Source of the DNA: Ceratodon purpureus | Taxonomy: Eukaryota; Streptophyta; Bryopsida; Pseudoditrichales; Ditrichaceae | DNA length: 64,000 nt | Direction of reading: 5' to 3' | Assembly: GCA_014871385.1 (NCBI GenBank) | Contig: CM026422.1 | Location: 12,884,831 to 12,948,830 of the forward strand | Notes under the pieces: model-generated | What the model saw: only the letters and a program-made list of their open reading frames with translations | The model's database searches: none | Told to the model about the DNA's origin: nothing | Translations under genes and position numbers: made by a program | Part shown: in pieces, positions 62,412-64,000 of the stretch | Layout of the letters: each line of letters begins with the position of its first letter | Position numbering within the stretch: position 1 is the first letter of the stretch

Positions 62412-62687
62412 GTATTGGGTTTGATTTCCCCTCGGTACTCGATTTCGAGTACCCACCTGGTGCTTTGCTTCGGGTGGCTTGAGGTTACGTTGTGGTTCTC
62501 CGTGAGGGGTTCCCGCCTGGTGGTTTTGCCGGGTATGTTGCTTAGGTTCTCAGTTCTGAGTTCCCGCCTCGAGGTTGTTTGGGGTGTTTCCCTGGTGTTG
62601 GTTCCCTCGGGTGGCCTTTGTGGCCTGTGTATTCCAGGACTTCGTCCCTTTGTTTCACATTAATCGATTGCCCGAAGATGGGTTTTA
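62412..62687 (+). repeat. LINE 3'-terminal 276 bp, repeated in copy A
   Basis: Starts GTATTGGGTTTGATTTCCCC and ends GGGTTTTAA. Differences from 54627-54903 amount to about 17 substitutions and one indel. The segment resembles an LTR by position, but target duplications around each copy show independent LINE insertions. Confidence 0.85.
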
Positions 62688-62740
62688 AGTGTAGTGGTTA
62701 GGATACCTCGCTTTCACCCAGGCGACCCGAGTATGATTGG
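62688..62740 (+). pseudogene. tRNA-Glu (TTC) 3' fragment
   Basis: AGTGTAGTGGTTAGGATACC, then TCGCTTTCACCCAGGCGACC and CGAG, covers the D arm, anticodon arm (TTC in CTTTCAC) and variable region of plant tRNA-Glu. The anticodon stem has one mismatch (CCTCG/CCAGG). The TPsiC arm beyond 62728 (TATGATTGG) is degenerate and the acceptor strand is not identifiable. Together with 54603-54626 it is one gene split by 8 kb of LINE DNA. Confidence 0.8.
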
Positions 62741-63122
62741 AACGAGAATTGCTATGACGAGGTGATGAAGCTTGGGAAGGGTGCTGATTATCCCTTTGCG
62801 GTGTTTCTTGCCGACTTGGAGTTGCCGTATAACAGTTATGGATGTTGCTTTGCAAATCCCATTACCGTTGACACAACTTCGGAGGAGATTTCAACTTTGT
62901 CTTTTTTGTTTGATTCTCTGGGTGGTCGACCCGGGTTGCTCCTACTGAAGCCATTACTGTTGATAGTCTTGCAGTGGTCCAACTTGTTGGGGGGGTCTTG
63001 ATTGCGTCGACTCCTGATGTTTTGGGTCCAGCTGCAGGTGCAATCGAGGAAGTCCTGGTGGACATGGCGCTGGCGGCGGTGAAGGATTCTCTGTCAAAGC
63101 ATGAGGCATGGAGCGAGCAATA
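62720..63122 (+). other. Unassigned coding-like fragment
   Basis: A long open frame starting within the tRNA-Glu fragment reads RPEYDWNENCYDEVMKLGKG, then FAVFLADLELPYNSYGCCFA and NPITVDTTSEEISTLSFLFD. At about 62925 coding character moves to another frame: RVAPTEAITVDSLAVVQLVG, then AAGAIEEVLVDMALAAVKDS, ending at TAG 63120-63122. Composition is clearly protein-like. I cannot name it; it may be a broken exon of a host gene or part of another transposon. Confidence 0.35.
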
Positions 63123-63748
63123 GTTGCTCTTGAAGGAGGCAATCCAACTGATAGTGATTGATTTCTGCTCATTCTGTACGCCTATTTAGGGTTGCAAGTT
63201 TGTAATTCGCCTCTTCGTGTGACTTGCCTTTAGATATCGTGTCGGTGCAGACTCCATGATGATGCTGTCGGTTTGATTAGAATCTGCAGATTAGTAGACT
63301 TATGCCTATATTTTGCAAAGGAGGGAAAATAGAAAAACTTGACAATGATATCCTATTAATCCCGTTTTTGATATTCTATCAAAAAGTGCATATTGTCCAT
63401 GTGGATAAGGGTCATCTTGTAATTTATGGCATTTTTGCTAACATGTTGTTTGATTTTGGTAGATGGATGTTGAAACCTTCTTCAATGCTATGATTGAAGC
63501 ACGTGTCTCAATAGAAGCATATTAGATCATTGACCTATTTTTTGACAAAATTACATGGTGAGTGTATAAATGACTTTAATAGCTAAAGAATTAGAGCGAG
63601 CCCTTGGGTCTAACTTCTAGAGAATAACTTTTGAAAATTCATAACTCATTCATACATTATCCAAATGATGGATATTTTGGTATGTAAGAATCCTCTCAAA
63701 ATGACCCAAAAGCTTCCAAGTTTGTTTGACTTTGAAAAAGTGTACGGA
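63123..63748. other. AT-rich spacer
   Basis: No gene recognised; the frame at 63302-63493 has no family resemblance. Confidence 0.5.
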
Positions 63749-63773
63749 TGCGGTGAGCGTGGATCGAACACGC

Positions 63774-63813
<40 letters not shown>

Positions 63814-63821
63814 GAAAGTCC
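63749..63821 (-). pseudogene. tRNA-Phe (GAA) with a non-pairing 5' end
   Basis: On the minus strand the sequence AGCTCAGTTGGGAGAGCG, then TCAGACTGAAGATCTGA (anticodon GAA) and AGGTCGCGTGTTCGATCCAC, then GCTCACCGCA is that of plant nuclear tRNA-Phe from nucleotide 9 onward. The first seven bases (GGACTTT, from 63821 downwards) do not pair with the 3' acceptor strand TCACCGC and do not match the usual GCGGGGA. It is therefore a truncated tRNA-Phe relic, a class that is very common in plant genomes. Confidence 0.85.
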
Positions 63822-64000
63822 CAATCAGGGATGAATTGAGAACAACGAAACCAATCACAAACGAATGAAAATCATCCAAAAGTAACCGCCGTTGCGGCCC
63901 AACCAGAGCGGCACACAGGGCAAAGCGAGTCGCAAACTACGGCAACCTAGGAGGACAGAACAACACTACAATGCCGACCAAGAGGACAGACAGCACAAAC

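Larger units (their letters stand above)
54920..62687 (+). mobile_element. ~7.8-kb L1-like LINE (copy B) in tRNA-Glu
   Basis: This non-LTR retrotransposon lies between AGTCTAGTGGTTAGGA (54904-54919) and AGTGTAGTGGTTAGGA (62688-62703), 15 of 16 bases alike. Order: 5' region (54920-55469), ORF1 region with a zinc knuckle (55470-56684), APE-type endonuclease (about 57950-58640), reverse transcriptase (59150-60120), C-terminal zinc-finger/RNase-like region (61250-62220) and a 3' UTR whose last 276 bp match copy A. The combination of DUF4283-like ORF1 plus CCHC, APE endonuclease, RT and RVT-type zinc finger is that of plant L1-clade LINEs. Both ORFs are broken by several stops and frame changes. 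There is no poly-A tail; the 3' end is GGGTTTTAA directly joined to tRNA sequence. Confidence 0.9.

Noticed and set aside
54627-62687. LTR retrotransposon with 276-bp LTRs
   Set aside because: The repeats lack TG..CA ends, the coding order is ORF1-endonuclease-RT-zinc finger as in L1 LINEs, and the short copy has its own target duplication.
63665-63868. Protein frame with SNTRPSDLQSDALPTELK
   Set aside because: This peptide is the familiar antisense translation of tRNA-Phe and does not represent a gene.
1-64000. CRISPR arrays, operons, bacterial-type promoters or terminators
   Set aside because: The window is eukaryotic with spliced genes; the short tandem repeats lack unique spacers.

Overview
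The window is nuclear DNA of a land plant. Every recognisable host gene is cut by GT-AG introns, and the protein set (plant-type MED28, LAZ1, sucrose-phosphatase, a PHD-GNAT protein, an AAA-ATPase of the AATP1/ASD kind) is plant-specific in form. Short introns with T-rich tracts ending in TGCAG, a low-GC background and G/T-rich leaders would suit a bryophyte such as a moss, but that placement is inference; only 'land plant' is firm.

Layout. 59-283 (+) is the last exon of a TRAPPC12-like TPR protein. 1856-3290 (+) is Mediator subunit MED28 in three exons. About 4.9-8.2 kb is AT-rich and empty. 9727-11490 (-) is a three-exon AAA-ATPase. 14414-17469 (-) is an eight-exon LAZ1/TMEM184 family membrane protein. 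About 18.5-23 kb holds old transposon-like AT-rich DNA. 26324-29730 (+) is an eight-exon sucrose-6-phosphate phosphatase. 31.9-33.0 kb (+) is a decayed, intron-bearing PP2C phosphatase. 34.8-35.2 kb is an inverted-repeat element. 36.7-45.4 kb is AT-rich duplicated repeat DNA with a DNA transposon, a solo LTR, expanded satellites and a Tourist-like MITE. 47523-53234 (+) is an eleven-exon PHD/GNAT chromatin protein of the IDM1/ROS4 kind. 54.1-62.7 kb is the most unusual part.

At 54.1-62.7 kb a small cluster of tRNA genes (Val-AAC, then Glu-TTC) has been split by LINE-type sequence. Each tRNA is broken at the same place, after nucleotide 24-25 in the D-loop/A-box, and the D-arm bases are repeated on the far side as a 12-16 bp target-site duplication. 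tRNA-Val carries a 363-bp insert. tRNA-Glu carries first a 277-bp 3' fragment and then a ~7.8-kb LINE with ORF1, endonuclease, RT and C-terminal zinc-finger regions, followed by the rest of tRNA-Glu. A tRNA-Pro 5' half cut at the same nucleotide lies inside the 5' part of the long LINE. This suggests a plant L1-like family that targets the A-box inside tRNA genes.

The host genes are unrelated neighbours rather than a pathway: Mediator transcription (MED28), vesicle tethering (TRAPPC12-like), vacuolar/tonoplast biology (LAZ1), the last step of sucrose synthesis (SPP) and chromatin regulation (PHD-GNAT).
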